64,000 nt of DNA from Pseudaquabacterium pictum (GCF_005403045.1 NZ_BJCL01000005.1:124001-188000); one strand, 5' to 3'; shown: positions 19,226 through 27,848, counted from the stretch's first letter. Notes: a model not told the origin generated them from the sequence alone. Translations and numbers: made by a program.

Positions 19226-20119
19226 TCAGCCGGCGTGCAGTGCCCGCAGGGCCGGCGCCGCGGCCAGCGTGGCGGCGTGGCCCGCGTCGATGGCGCGGCG
19301 GCGGAAGGCCTCGGTCATGCTGACCCAGTAGCCGAACTCCGGGTGCAGCAGCACGTCGGCCAGCGCGGCATCGGGCGCGGTGAGGGCGCGCTTGCGCAGG
19401 TCGCTCTCGCGGTAGCGCTGGGCGCCGGCGGGTGCCCGGTCCTCGTGGGCCGAGGCGTCGACCGCCAGCACCCGGGTGGCGCCGGCTGCACGCGCCAGCC
19501 GCACCGGCAGCGGCATGCGCAGGTCGGCATCGGCAAAGGCCTCGCCGCGGATGGTGACCGGTGTGAACTGGCCCTCGATCGCGGCCGATGCCTGCACCGC
19601 CAGGCCGGCGTGGCCGCGGTTGAAGCCCAGCACCGCGCCGTCGCGCAGCCGCTGCACGGCGCACAGCACCGGCGTGGGCAGGGCCTGCAGCGGCCGGCCG
19701 CCCACCGCCTGCTGCACCCAGCTGGCCAGGCCGGTGGCCGCCAGGCGCTGCTGGCTGCCCGGTGCCCAGCGCACCAGTTCCCAGGGCTGCAGGCCGAGCG
19801 CGGCGCGCTCGATCGCCTCGGCCGGCACGCCGGCCGCGCACAGCGTGCCCACCAGCGCACCGGCCGACGCGCCGACGATCAGGTCCGGCCGCAGCCCCAG
19901 CTGGTGCAGCGCCTTGACCACGCCCACATGCACGAAGCCGCGTGGCCCGCCGGAGCTGAAGATCCAGGCCACCCGCGGCGTGCGCGCCAGCGGACCGGCC
20001 TCGGGGGCGTCAGGGCCGGTGTGGTCCTGGTCGGGCTGCAGCGCGCAGCCGGGCAGCAGCGTGGCGGCGCCCAGCGCGCTCGCCGCGCCCAGCCAGCCGC
20101 GGCGGGTGGGGCCGCTCAA
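19226..20119 (-). CDS. patatin-like phospholipase lipoprotein
   Basis: 297 aa. The N-terminus has twin Arg (PTRRGWLG) and a lipobox ending LLPGC (Cys25). The patatin nucleophile elbow is GASAG (Ser85), preceded by the oxyanion-hole-like SSGGPRGFVHVGV. The Asp of the dyad is not in a clean DGG/DGA motif (ADADLRMPLPV is the nearest), so catalysis is likely but not certain. Its ATG overlaps the YHS gene stop, placing it last in the EgtB-containing operon. Its link to that pathway is unclear. Confidence 0.85.
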   Translation of the reverse strand: MSGPTRRGWLGAASALGAATLLPGCALQPDQDHTGPDAPEAGPLARTPRVAWIFSSGGPRGFVHVGVVKALHQLGLRPDLIVGASAGALVGTLCAAGVPAEAIERAALGLQPWELVRWAPGSQQRLAATGLASWVQQAVGGRPLQALPTPVLCAVQRLRDGAVLGFNRGHAGLAVQASAAIEGQFTPVTIRGEAFADADLRMPLPVRLARAAGATRVLAVDASAHEDRAPAGAQRYRESDLRKRALTAPDAALADVLLHPEFGYWVSMTEAFRRRAIDAGHAATLAAAPALRALHAG

Positions 20120-20739
20120 GGCTTGGCGGTGCGTGCCGCGGCCACGCGGCGGGCCAGTTCCTCGCCGCTGGCGTAGTGCGGCACGCGGAACACCAGGCGC
20201 TTGCTGCGCTGCCAGAAGCTGTTGCTGCCGGCCACTTCCTCGGCCCAGTACTTGTCGGCCAGCCGGCGGTTGCCCGGCACGTCGAGCAGGAAGGCATCGC
20301 GCGAGCCGGCGCCGCCGAAGATGTAGAGCTTGCCGTCGATGATGCGCCAGGCGTCGGCATCGCCGCCCCAGGGGATGCCGTAGACGATGCCGTTGGCGCA
20401 GAAGCCGCCGAACTGCGGCAGGTACTTCTGCGGTGCGGCATCGAACAGCGCCTTGTGCGCCGCGCTGGCGAAATGGAAGCTGACGCCCTGGTACTGGCTG
20501 CGGAACTGCGGCTGGCCCATGGCGTGGCGGTTCTCGGTGAAGTAGGCCACCACGTCATGGCCGTCCAGCATCACATGGGCATCGCTGCCCACCGCGCTGG
20601 CGCGCACCGGCGCCAGCGGTGAATCGGGGTTCTGCGCGCGCATGGCGGCGCAGCCGCCCAGCAGCAGCGCGGAAGTGGCCAGCAGGGCCAGGGCCAGGCG
20701 GCGCCAGACGGGCGCGGTGCGGGTCAGGGTGGGTGTCAT
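20116..20739 (-). CDS. YHS domain-containing lipoprotein
   Basis: 207 aa. A signal peptide ends in LLLGGC (Cys30, lipobox). The YHS-type domain (about 50-150) includes DGHDVVAYFTENR and YLPQFGGFCANGIVYG with Cys114, then IIDGKLYIFGG. From memory, RefSeq names this family 'YHS domain-containing (seleno)protein' because some members have selenocysteine; here the residue is an ordinary Cys (TGC). The start overlaps the ATP-grasp gene stop. A metal-binding or sensing role is possible, but the function is unknown. Confidence 0.85.
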   Translation of the reverse strand: MTPTLTRTAPVWRRLALALLATSALLLGGCAAMRAQNPDSPLAPVRASAVGSDAHVMLDGHDVVAYFTENRHAMGQPQFRSQYQGVSFHFASAAHKALFDAAPQKYLPQFGGFCANGIVYGIPWGGDADAWRIIDGKLYIFGGAGSRDAFLLDVPGNRRLADKYWAEEVAGSNSFWQRSKRLVFRVPHYASGEELARRVAAARTAKP

Positions 20740-22082
20740 GTCGGTGCTCCAGGGACCAGGGGATGGGAAACGGCGGACAGGCCCTCGGCCGGCAGGCGCA
20801 GGCCCAGGCGGTCGGCATAGGGCGCCGGCCAGCCGAGCAGGGCGCTGGCTGCCTCGGCGCGGCGCCGCAGGTGGGCCTCGTCGCGGCCGTGCAGGTGCAG
20901 GATGCCGTAGCGGTGGCTGCCCAGCCACTTGAAATCGCGCGCCAGCGCATGGCCGCTGCGGGGGTAGGTGAACAGCATCGCATCGGGAAAGCGGCGGGCC
21001 AGCGCCGCACGCTGGGCGGCATCCGGCATCGGCGGCGTGCTGCCGGGCTGGAAGGCGCGGTAGACCAGGCTGGCGGCCGCACCGCCCACCGGCGGCTGGC
21101 GTGGCAGCGTGGCCGGGTCCTGCCCCATCGCCAGCGCCAGCGACATGGCATGCGGATCCAGCCCCTGCACCCGCAGGTACAGGTCGGAAAACTGGCTGGC
21201 CAGCCGCGGGTTCACCTCGATCACCGTCAACCGCTGGCTGGCGGCGTCGTAGAAGAACTCGATGTTGAACAGGCCGTGGTCGAAGCCGACCGCAGCCAGG
21301 AAGCGCTGCGCCACATCCAGCGCCCGTGCCTGCACGGCCACGGGCAGGCGGCTGGGGAGCTCCCAGCGCATGAAGGCCTGGGTGCCGGGGTACATCACCG
21401 CGTCCACCACGCCCAGCGCATGGGCGCGGCCCTTGTGCACCCAGCCGTCCAGGTTGAACTGCGCCGCCTGCACCGGCGCTTCCAGCAGCAGCCGGTGGGC
21501 GCTGCCGGCCTGCGGCAGGCGCTCCCGCACCACCCGCTCGAAGGGCTCGACCAGCCGGCGGATCACCCACAGCTCGCGCCGGCCGAAGCGGGTGTGGCGG
21601 TGCAGCTCGTCCTGGCTGTCGACCCGCCGTGCCAGCACCGAGAACGCCGCCTTCACCGGCTTGACGTAGATGGGGTAGTCCAGGCCGCCAGGCACCGGGC
21701 CGCCGTAGCAGGCCTCCAGCGGGGCGAACGGCAGGTTGGCCTCCGGGCAGACCTGCTGCAGCACCTGGCGCGCATGCAGCTTGTGCTGGCAGGCCAGCAC
21801 CGCCGCCACCGGTGTGCCGGGCAGGCCGGCAGCCTCGGCCACCAGGGCGGCGGCCAGCGCGCCGAACTGCTCATGGTGCGAGACCACGCCGGCCCAGCCG
21901 CGCGCCCGTGCCCGCCGTGCCTGCGCGGTGGCAAAGCGCTGCAGGTCGAAGCCGATCAGCCGTGCGTTGCTCGGGAAGGAGAACAGGTCGAAGCCGGCGC
22001 TGTCGATGGCGACCACGCCGGCCTGGCGCGCGAAGCCCAGCGCATCCCAGTCGTGGTTGAACAGCACGCCGACTCGGGTCAT
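20736..22082 (-). CDS. ATP-grasp domain protein, putative carboxylate-amine ligase
   Basis: 448 aa. The central-to-C-terminal ATP-grasp fold is recognisable: YPIYVKPVKAAFSVLARRV (nucleotide-binding Lys), then NIEFFYD and the metal-binding VIEVNPRLASQFSDLY. A distinct N-terminal domain (1-110) begins TRVGVLFNHDWDALGFARQ. Such enzymes make amide or ester bonds through acyl-phosphates. It sits 1 nt after egtB and overlaps the YHS gene by 4 nt, so it is made with EgtB and may modify an ergothioneine-type product or precursor. No specific family is recognised. Confidence 0.75.
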   Translation of the reverse strand: MTRVGVLFNHDWDALGFARQAGVVAIDSAGFDLFSFPSNARLIGFDLQRFATAQARRARARGWAGVVSHHEQFGALAAALVAEAAGLPGTPVAAVLACQHKLHARQVLQQVCPEANLPFAPLEACYGGPVPGGLDYPIYVKPVKAAFSVLARRVDSQDELHRHTRFGRRELWVIRRLVEPFERVVRERLPQAGSAHRLLLEAPVQAAQFNLDGWVHKGRAHALGVVDAVMYPGTQAFMRWELPSRLPVAVQARALDVAQRFLAAVGFDHGLFNIEFFYDAASQRLTVIEVNPRLASQFSDLYLRVQGLDPHAMSLALAMGQDPATLPRQPPVGGAAASLVYRAFQPGSTPPMPDAAQRAALARRFPDAMLFTYPRSGHALARDFKWLGSHRYGILHLHGRDEAHLRRRAEAASALLGWPAPYADRLGLRLPAEGLSAVSHPLVPGAPT

Positions 22083-22083
22083 G

Positions 22084-23400
22084 TCAGTTGCAGTCGCGCG
22101 CCAGCCGCACACCGCTGAACTGCCAGCGCGCATCGGTGGGGAAGAAGTTGCGGTAGCTGGGGCGGAGGTGGCTGCGCGGCGTGGCGCAGGAACCGCCGCG
22201 CAGCACCATCTGGTTGACCATGAACTTGCCGTTGTACTCGCCCACCGCGCCGGTCCAGGGGCGGTAGCCCGGGTAGGCGGTGTAGGGGCTGGCGGTCCAT
22301 TCCCACACATCGCCGGCCAGCTGTTGCAGGCCGTCGCCCGTGTCGGCCGCCGGCAGCGGCCGCAGTGCGCCCGATTCCAGCAGGTTGCCGCTGGCCACCG
22401 CCTGCGGCCAGGCAGCCTGGGCGGCGGCTTCCCACTCGGCCTCGGTGGGCAGGCGCGATGGCGGGCTGTCCGGGTGCTGGGCGGCGTGCCAGCGGGCGAA
22501 GGCATCGGCCTCGAACCAGCTGACATGGCACACCGGCGCGCCGGCCTGCAGCGGCTGCAGACCGCGCAGGCTGAACACCTGCCAGTCGAACGGCCCAGGG
22601 CCGCCGCGGCGCCAGTGCAGCGGCGCGGCGACCTGCTGCTGGCGCACCCAATCCCAGCCGGCCGACATCCACCAGCGCGGGTCGGCATAGCCACCGTCGG
22701 CGATGAAGGCGGTCCAATCCCCCTGGCTCACAGGCCGGCTGGCCAGCGCATGCGGCCGCAGGTGCTGTGCATGGCGTGGCTGCTCGTTGTCGAAGGCGAA
22801 GCCGCCCGCGGCATCGCCGATCTCGACCAGGCCGCCGGGCTGGCCGATCCACCGCAGCGGGGCGGCGGGCCCGGCTGGCACCGGCGCTGCCGGCAAGGGC
22901 AGGTACAGCGGCGCCAGCGGGTTGCAGGACAGCAGGTGCAGCACGTCGGTGAGGACCAGCTCCTGGTGCTGCTGCTCATGCTGCAGCCCCAGTTCGACCA
23001 GCGCGGCCACGCCGGGCGGCAGCGGCAGGGACAGCAGCGTGGCCATCTGCTCGTCCACCGCGGCCCGCCAGGCGCGCACCGTGGCCAGGTCGGGCCGCGT
23101 CACCAGGCCGCGCTGGGCCCGCGGGTGCTGGGCGCCGACGCCGTTGTAGTAGCTGTTGAACAGCACCTTGAACGCCGGATCGAAGGGCCGGTGCCCAGCC
23201 ACATGCGCCGCCAGCACGAAGGTCTCGAAGAACCAGGTGGTGTGGGCCAGGTGCCACTTCACCGGGCTGGCATCGGGCATCGACTGCACCTGGCAGTCGG
23301 CCTCGCTCAACGGCGCGGCCAGCGCCAGCGACTGGCTGCGCACCGCCCCGTAGCGGTCGGCCAGCGCCGGATGGGGCGGCAGATCCAGGCGGGCATTCAT
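22084..23400 (-). CDS. egtB: ergothioneine biosynthesis sulfoxide synthase EgtB
   Basis: 438 aa. A non-heme iron enzyme that couples hercynine to a thiol (cysteine or gamma-Glu-Cys) with O2 to form the sulfoxide precursor of ergothioneine. The N-terminal DinB-like domain supplies iron ligands: a His in WHLAHTTWFFE (50-53), and His141 and His145 in HEQQHQEL. The C-terminal FGE-sulfatase domain has FAFDNEQPRH, RLPTEAEWE and VWEWTASPY. ATGA overlap with the methyltransferase gene fixes the start; the frame is open to 23571. egtD is 4.5 kb away. No EgtA or EgtC gene is seen nearby. Confidence 0.92.
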   Translation of the reverse strand: MNARLDLPPHPALADRYGAVRSQSLALAAPLSEADCQVQSMPDASPVKWHLAHTTWFFETFVLAAHVAGHRPFDPAFKVLFNSYYNGVGAQHPRAQRGLVTRPDLATVRAWRAAVDEQMATLLSLPLPPGVAALVELGLQHEQQHQELVLTDVLHLLSCNPLAPLYLPLPAAPVPAGPAAPLRWIGQPGGLVEIGDAAGGFAFDNEQPRHAQHLRPHALASRPVSQGDWTAFIADGGYADPRWWMSAGWDWVRQQQVAAPLHWRRGGPGPFDWQVFSLRGLQPLQAGAPVCHVSWFEADAFARWHAAQHPDSPPSRLPTEAEWEAAAQAAWPQAVASGNLLESGALRPLPAADTGDGLQQLAGDVWEWTASPYTAYPGYRPWTGAVGEYNGKFMVNQMVLRGGSCATPRSHLRPSYRNFFPTDARWQFSGVRLARDCN

Positions 23401-24023
23401 GGCGAGATCAGGCGGCCGTGCGCGATGTAGCCCATGCCGCCCTGCGTGCTGCCGACATGAAAGTCCTGGCAACGCGCGGCCACCTTGTCCCACGGCTGCC
23501 AGAGGTCGGTCGCGCGGGCGTTGTAGGGGCGGTTCTTCAGCCAGGCCAGCAGGTTCAGCGGCCCGGTCCACCAGGGGAAGAACTTCATGCCGGCCATGGC
23601 GATGCGGGCGCCGGGCCTGGCCTGGCGCAGCAGGTTGGTGACCGCCTGCGGGCTGCGGGTGATGTCATGCACGTAGTTGAACAGCAGGGCATCGGGCGCA
23701 TGGGGCAGTTGTACGTCCTCCGCGGCGCTCTGGATGTGCCACAGCTGCGGCCAGCCGTGCTGTTGCACACGGCGCTCGGCCAGCGCGAACATGTCGGGGC
23801 TCTGCTCGACGGCCAGCACCCGCCCGCCGGCACCCACCGCCTGCAGCAGTGGCGCATAGCTCAGGCCGGTGCCGGCGCCCACGTCCAGCACCACGTCGCC
23901 GGGCCGCAGCTGCAGCAGGGCGATGGTGCGCAGCCGCAGCGCCATGGTGCGGCGGGCCGATGCGTCGTAGCCGGCGGCATGGCGCCGGTAGCGTGCGATC
24001 GACAGCTGGTTGTCCGGGTGCAT
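23397..24023 (-). CDS. class I SAM-dependent methyltransferase
   Basis: 208 aa. The Rossmann SAM site is VVLDVGAGTGLSY (about 43-55), followed by acidic VLAVEQSPDMFA, LLFNYVHDI and ARIAMAGMKFF. The PWWTGPLNLLAWLKNRPYN segment is a distinctive C-terminal substrate region. It does not look like EgtD. It is coupled by ATGA to egtB and starts 2 nt after the SMR gene. The acceptor is unknown; because OvoA joins an EgtB-like domain to a methyltransferase in one chain, a role on the EgtB product should be considered. Confidence 0.85.
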   Translation of the reverse strand: MHPDNQLSIARYRRHAAGYDASARRTMALRLRTIALLQLRPGDVVLDVGAGTGLSYAPLLQAVGAGGRVLAVEQSPDMFALAERRVQQHGWPQLWHIQSAAEDVQLPHAPDALLFNYVHDITRSPQAVTNLLRQARPGARIAMAGMKFFPWWTGPLNLLAWLKNRPYNARATDLWQPWDKVAARCQDFHVGSTQGGMGYIAHGRLISP

Positions 24024-24025
24024 CG

Positions 24026-24385
24026 TCAGGTGGAGGCACGGGAGGCGAGGTGCATGCCCACCACGCCCAGGATGATCAGGCCGGCGCTGGCCACCTTCAG
24101 CGCGGTGGCCGGCTCCTGGAACCACAGGTAGCCGATGGCCGCGGTGGCCAGCGTGCCCACGCCAGACCACACGGCATAGGTGACGCTGAGTCCCAGCACG
24201 CGGATGACCATCACATTGAGGCTGAATGCGCCCGCATAGAACACGAAGATCAGCACCGACGGCGTGAGCCGGCTGAAGCCGTCGGACAGGCGCATGCAGG
24301 TCGTGCCGCCCACCTCCAGCAGGATGGCCAGGGCCAGCACCCACCAGGCCTGGGTGACGGAGAGCAGGGGCAGGGTGGAGAGCAT
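24026..24385 (-). CDS. small multidrug resistance (SMR) family transporter
   Basis: 119 aa with four membrane helices. The conserved membrane Glu is in LALAILLEVGGTT (helix 1), and the family segment SVTYAVWSGVGTL is in helix 3. SMR dimers exchange cations such as quaternary amines or guanidinium for protons. It is the first gene of the EgtB operon. Because hercynine and ergothioneine carry a trimethylammonium group, export of a betaine-type product is an attractive but untested idea. Confidence 0.9.
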   Translation of the reverse strand: MLSTLPLLSVTQAWWVLALAILLEVGGTTCMRLSDGFSRLTPSVLIFVFYAGAFSLNVMVIRVLGLSVTYAVWSGVGTLATAAIGYLWFQEPATALKVASAGLIILGVVGMHLASRAST

Positions 24386-24423
24386 GATCGCGCACCAGGG
24401 TGATCGGTGGAAGGCGGCGGGAA

Positions 24424-24453
24424 GTTACACCGCCGCCAGGGTTTGCGGGTAAA
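24424..24453 (-). promoter_or_regulatory. possible promoter of the SMR-methyltransferase-egtB operon
   Basis: On the minus strand TTTACC (24448-24453) and TGTAAC (24424-24429) are separated by 18 bp, 38 nt upstream of the SMR start. Each matches the sigma-70 consensus at 4 of 6 positions. Confidence 0.35.
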
Positions 24454-24486
24454 CACCAGGTCCGGCCTGGCGGCGCGGCGGCGGGC

Positions 24487-25305
24487 TCAGCGCATCAGCC
24501 AGCGCCGGCTGCCGTAGCTCAGGCCGTCGACCACGCCCACCAGCAGCAGCATGGCGCCCAGCACGGTGGCGGTCTTGGCCATGTGGAACAGCCCCATGTG
24601 GAAGGCCAGCAGCTGGCCCAGTCCGCCGGCACCCACCACGCCCAGCACGGCGGCGGCGCGGATGTTGTTCTCCCAGCGGTACAGGGTGTAGCTCAGCAGC
24701 TGCGGCAGCACCTGCGGCAGGGTGGCGTACAGCGCCACCCGCCACTTGCCGACACCCTGGGCGCGCAGCGCGTCGCCAGGACCAGACGGCGCGTTCTCCA
24801 TCGCTTCGGCGAACAGCCGGCCGAGCACGCCGGTGGTGTGCGCCGCCAGCGCCAGCGTGCCGGCCAGCGGTCCGAGGCCGGCGGCGATCAGCAGCAGGCC
24901 GGCCCACACCAGCTCGGGCACGGCGCGCAGCAGGTTCAGCAGGCCGCGGGTGGGCGTGCGTGCCCAGGCCCGCTCGCCGGCCTGCAGGCGGCTGGCCGGC
25001 AGGGCCAGCAGCAGGCCGCCGGCGGCGGCCAGCGCCGTGCCCAGCGCCGACATCGCCAGCGTTTCCCAGGTGCCCAGCGCCACCTTGCGCAGGAACTCGG
25101 GCGAGGTGTCGGGGGGGAAGAACTCGCCGATGAAGCGGCCCATGCTGCGCGCCGCCTCCAGCGAGAAGAACTGCGCCCACTGCAGGTCCAGGCTCCAGAA
25201 GCTGGCCACCACCAGGGCCAGCACCGCCAGGGTGAACCAGCAGGCCCGGCAGCGTGCCTGCCACAGCGGCGGCGGCAGCAGGTGGGGTGGCGTGCCGCTG
25301 CTCAT
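24487..25305 (-). CDS. phnE: PhnE-type ABC transporter permease (second)
   Basis: 272 aa with about five or six membrane helices. The permease EAA-like loop is LRAQGVGKWRVALYATLPQV, and the family motifs are TLYRWENNIRAAAVLGVVG and GAGGLGQLL. It pairs with the other PhnE-like permease encoded just upstream (ATGA overlap). This family carries phosphonate, phosphite or related oxyanions. No C-P lyase (phnG-M) gene is present, so phosphonate catabolism is not supported locally. Confidence 0.9.
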   Translation of the reverse strand: MSSGTPPHLLPPPLWQARCRACWFTLAVLALVVASFWSLDLQWAQFFSLEAARSMGRFIGEFFPPDTSPEFLRKVALGTWETLAMSALGTALAAAGGLLLALPASRLQAGERAWARTPTRGLLNLLRAVPELVWAGLLLIAAGLGPLAGTLALAAHTTGVLGRLFAEAMENAPSGPGDALRAQGVGKWRVALYATLPQVLPQLLSYTLYRWENNIRAAAVLGVVGAGGLGQLLAFHMGLFHMAKTATVLGAMLLLVGVVDGLSYGSRRWLMR

Positions 25306-26144
25306 CCCAGCCCCCGCCGCAGGCCGGCGCTCACCCGGTCGGCCAGCGCCACCAGGGCGACAAACACCGCCAGCATGGTGAAGACCTCGCCGCCGTTGAA
25401 CATCTTCATCGAGTTGTCCATCTGCTGGCCCAGCCCGCCTGCGCCGACGAAACCCAGCACCACCGAGCTGCGGATGGCGCACTCCCAGCGGTAGACGGTG
25501 TAGCTGGTCAGCTCGGCCGCGTTCTGCGGCAGCAGGCCGTAGAACAGCGCCTGGCCGCGGCCGGCGCCGTTGCGCAGCAGGGTCTCGGTGGCATGCGGGT
25601 CGCCGCTTTCCAGGATCTCGGCATACACCTTGCCCAGCATGCCGCCGTAGGTCAGCGCGATGGCCAGCACGCCGGCGGTGGGCCCCAGGCCGACCACCCG
25701 CACGAAGACCAGCGCCCACACCAGTTCGGGCACGCTGCGCAGCACCACCAGCAGCCAGCGCACCGCCTGGCGCAGCCAGAACGGCCCGCGCGCCATGCGC
25801 CCGGTCAGTGCCGACACCGACAGCACCCGCACCGCCAGCAGCGACAGCGGCACCGCCAGCACCAGGGCCAGCACCAGGCCGGCGGTGGCAATGGCCACGG
25901 TGCGCCAGGCCTCGCGGGCCACCAGGGCCAGGAACTCGGCCGAATGTGCCGGCGGCAGGAAGCTGGCCAGGAACTGGCCGGTGACCTTCATGTTGTCGGC
26001 CGACAGCAGCGTCCAAGGCCGGAACTCGGTGGCCACGCCCAGCGGCCACAGCACCACCAGCGCCGCACCCAGCCAGAACAGCCGGCCCAGCCAGGCCGGG
26101 TCATGCTGCGGTGCGCCGCGGGCGGCGGAGGGCAGGGCGCTCAT
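25302..26144 (-). CDS. phnE: PhnE-type ABC transporter permease (first)
   Basis: 280 aa. A signal-anchor helix is followed by a permease core. Family motifs are LRNGAGRGQALFYGLLPQNA, TVYRWECAIRSSVVLGFVG and GAGGLGQQMDNS. It heterodimerises with the downstream permease. Both its start (with the ATPase stop) and stop (with the next permease start) lie in ATGA overlaps, so D-C-E-E forms one transcript. Which oxyanion it carries is not shown; the neighbouring selenium genes suggest a selenium form. Confidence 0.9.
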   Translation of the reverse strand: MSALPSAARGAPQHDPAWLGRLFWLGAALVVLWPLGVATEFRPWTLLSADNMKVTGQFLASFLPPAHSAEFLALVAREAWRTVAIATAGLVLALVLAVPLSLLAVRVLSVSALTGRMARGPFWLRQAVRWLLVVLRSVPELVWALVFVRVVGLGPTAGVLAIALTYGGMLGKVYAEILESGDPHATETLLRNGAGRGQALFYGLLPQNAAELTSYTVYRWECAIRSSVVLGFVGAGGLGQQMDNSMKMFNGGEVFTMLAVFVALVALADRVSAGLRRGLG

Positions 26145-26974
26145 CGGCAGTGCATCACCACCGGTGCCGGGCGCGCCTGCGCCGGCTGGTCGGCCGCGGG
26201 GGCGGCACCGTGCAGTTCCGCCTCGTGCTGGTCGTAGAGGCGGGCCAGATGGTCGGGCGTGACCTGGGCCGCCGGCAGGTCGAAGGCCAGCGCGCCGTCG
26301 CGCAGGCCGATCACCCGGGGGAACTGCGCCAGCGCCACCTCCACCTGGTGCAGCGTGGCCACCAGGGTGATGCGCCGGTCCGCGGCCTCCTGCACCAGGC
26401 TGTGGATGGCCTGGCGCGACCGCGTCGGGTCCAGCGCCGACAGCGGCTCGTCGACCAGCCACAGCGTGGCCGGCGCCACCAGGGCGCGGGCCAGGCCCAC
26501 GCGCTGGCGCTCGCCGCCGCTGAGCCGGTCGACGCGGTCGAACAGCTTGTCGGCCAGGTCGAAGCGGGTCAGCGCAGCATGGGCCGCAGGGATGTCGCTG
26601 GGATAGAACAGCGAGCGCAGGCTGGCCCAGGTGCCCAGCGCCGGCAGGCGGCCGGCCAGCACCGCGGTGACCACCCGCTGGCGCGGTGGCAGGGGCGGCA
26701 CCTGCGGCGCCAGCAGCAGGCGGCCGCGCAGGCGCTGCAGCGCGGCGCGCGGCAGTGCCCAGGGGTCGGTGCCGTCCAGCCGCAGCCGGCCGCTGTCCGG
26801 CGGCAGGGCGCAGGCCATCACCTGCAGCAGGGTGGTCTTGCCGGCGCCCGAAGGGCCGATCACCGCCACCTGCTCGCCGCTGGCCACCCGCAGGTTCAGG
26901 CCCTGCAGCGCCGGCCCAGCGCCGGCGCGCGCCGCCGGGTGGCGTGCGGCCACCCCTTCCAGATCGAGCTGCAC
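26141..26974 (-). CDS. phnC: PhnC-type ABC transporter ATP-binding protein
   Basis: 277 aa. Walker A is GPSGAGKTT (about 41-49), the signature LSGGERQRVGLARALV, and Walker B LWLVDEPLSALDP. The switch His is in ATLHQVE. The sequence fits PhnC-like importers rather than MlaF-type ATPases. The gene starts 7 nt after the receptor gene and overlaps the first permease gene. Confidence 0.9.
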   Translation of the reverse strand: MQLDLEGVAARHPAARAGAGPALQGLNLRVASGEQVAVIGPSGAGKTTLLQVMACALPPDSGRLRLDGTDPWALPRAALQRLRGRLLLAPQVPPLPPRQRVVTAVLAGRLPALGTWASLRSLFYPSDIPAAHAALTRFDLADKLFDRVDRLSGGERQRVGLARALVAPATLWLVDEPLSALDPTRSRQAIHSLVQEAADRRITLVATLHQVEVALAQFPRVIGLRDGALAFDLPAAQVTPDHLARLYDQHEAELHGAAPAADQPAQARPAPVVMHCR

Positions 26975-26981
26975 CGTGGCG

Positions 26982-27848
26982 TCAGATCAGGCCGGCGCTG
27001 CGGCCCGCGGCCTCGATGCCCTTGTAGTTGTCGGGCGTGGTGGGGATGTAGCGGGTGGCGCGGTTGAGCTTGAGGATCTCGGCGCCCTCGGGCGTGGCCG
27101 GGTCGATGTCCAGCAGCGCCTTCTGCAGCTTGTTGCGCAGGTCCACCGGCATGTCGGCATGCACCGACCAGTTGTAGTTGAAGAAGGTGGGCGTGGTGTA
27201 GAACACGTCGACCGCCTTGGTGTCGACCTTGCCCTCGCTGGTGAACTTCTTCCACACGGTGATGTCGAGTGCGGCCGCATCCACCTTGCCGCTGACCACC
27301 GAGGCGATGGTGGCATCGTGCGCGCCGCTGTAGGCCACGCGGCGGAAGTCCTTCTCGGGATTGATCGACGCCTGCAGCAGGAAGTGCCGCGGCATCAGGT
27401 GGCCCGAGGTGCTGCTCTGCGAGCCGAAGCTGATCTGCTTGCCCTTGAGGTCGGCCAGGGTCTTGATGCCTGAATCCGTCTTGGCGATGAACACCGACTG
27501 GAAGCGGGTGTCCTCCTCGCGCTGGGCGATCGGCACCACCTTGCCGCCCGAGCGGATGCTGGCCTGCACGAAGGTGAAGCCGCCGAACCAGACCAGGTCG
27601 ACCTTCTTGTTGACCAGGGTCTCCACGGCGGCGGGGTAGTCGCTGACCGGCGTGAACTCCACCTTCATGCCCAGCTTCTTCTCCAGGTAGCTCGCGATCG
27701 GGCCGAACTTGCGCACCTGCTCGGTGGCCGCCTCCTCGGGGATGGTGGTCACGCGCAGCACCTGCTGGGCGGCGCTGTAGGCGCTGAAGGCGGCCAGGGC
27801 GCAGCCCAGCAGGACATGGCGCAGGCGGATGGTGGACAGGCGGTTCAT
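26982..27848 (-). CDS. phnD: PhnD-type phosphate/phosphite/phosphonate (or selenium oxyanion) ABC transporter receptor
   Basis: 288 aa. Residues 1-27 are a signal peptide cleaved near SAAQQ. The binding fold shows FTPVSDYPAAVETLVNKKVD, VWFGGFTFVQA, GSQSSTSGHLMPRHFLLQ and YSGAHDATIASVVSGKVDAA, as in PhnD proteins. From memory, RefSeq carries a PhnD subfamily named 'putative selenate ABC transporter substrate-binding protein'. The position, divergent from egtD and next to senA-senB-selD, makes that reading attractive. Ligand specificity cannot be deduced from sequence alone. Confidence 0.87.
   Translation of the reverse strand: MNRLSTIRLRHVLLGCALAAFSAYSAAQQVLRVTTIPEEAATEQVRKFGPIASYLEKKLGMKVEFTPVSDYPAAVETLVNKKVDLVWFGGFTFVQASIRSGGKVVPIAQREEDTRFQSVFIAKTDSGIKTLADLKGKQISFGSQSSTSGHLMPRHFLLQASINPEKDFRRVAYSGAHDATIASVVSGKVDAAALDITVWKKFTSEGKVDTKAVDVFYTTPTFFNYNWSVHADMPVDLRNKLQKALLDIDPATPEGAEILKLNRATRYIPTTPDNYKGIEAAGRSAGLI

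Noticed and set aside
23397-24023. egtD duplicate in the EgtB operon
   Set aside because: It lacks the YYPTRTE and HTENSYKW motifs and the length of EgtD; it is a different class I methyltransferase.
24487-27848. Complete phosphonate degradation operon
   Set aside because: Only the transporter is present; none of the phnG-M C-P lyase genes or phosphonatase genes is seen.
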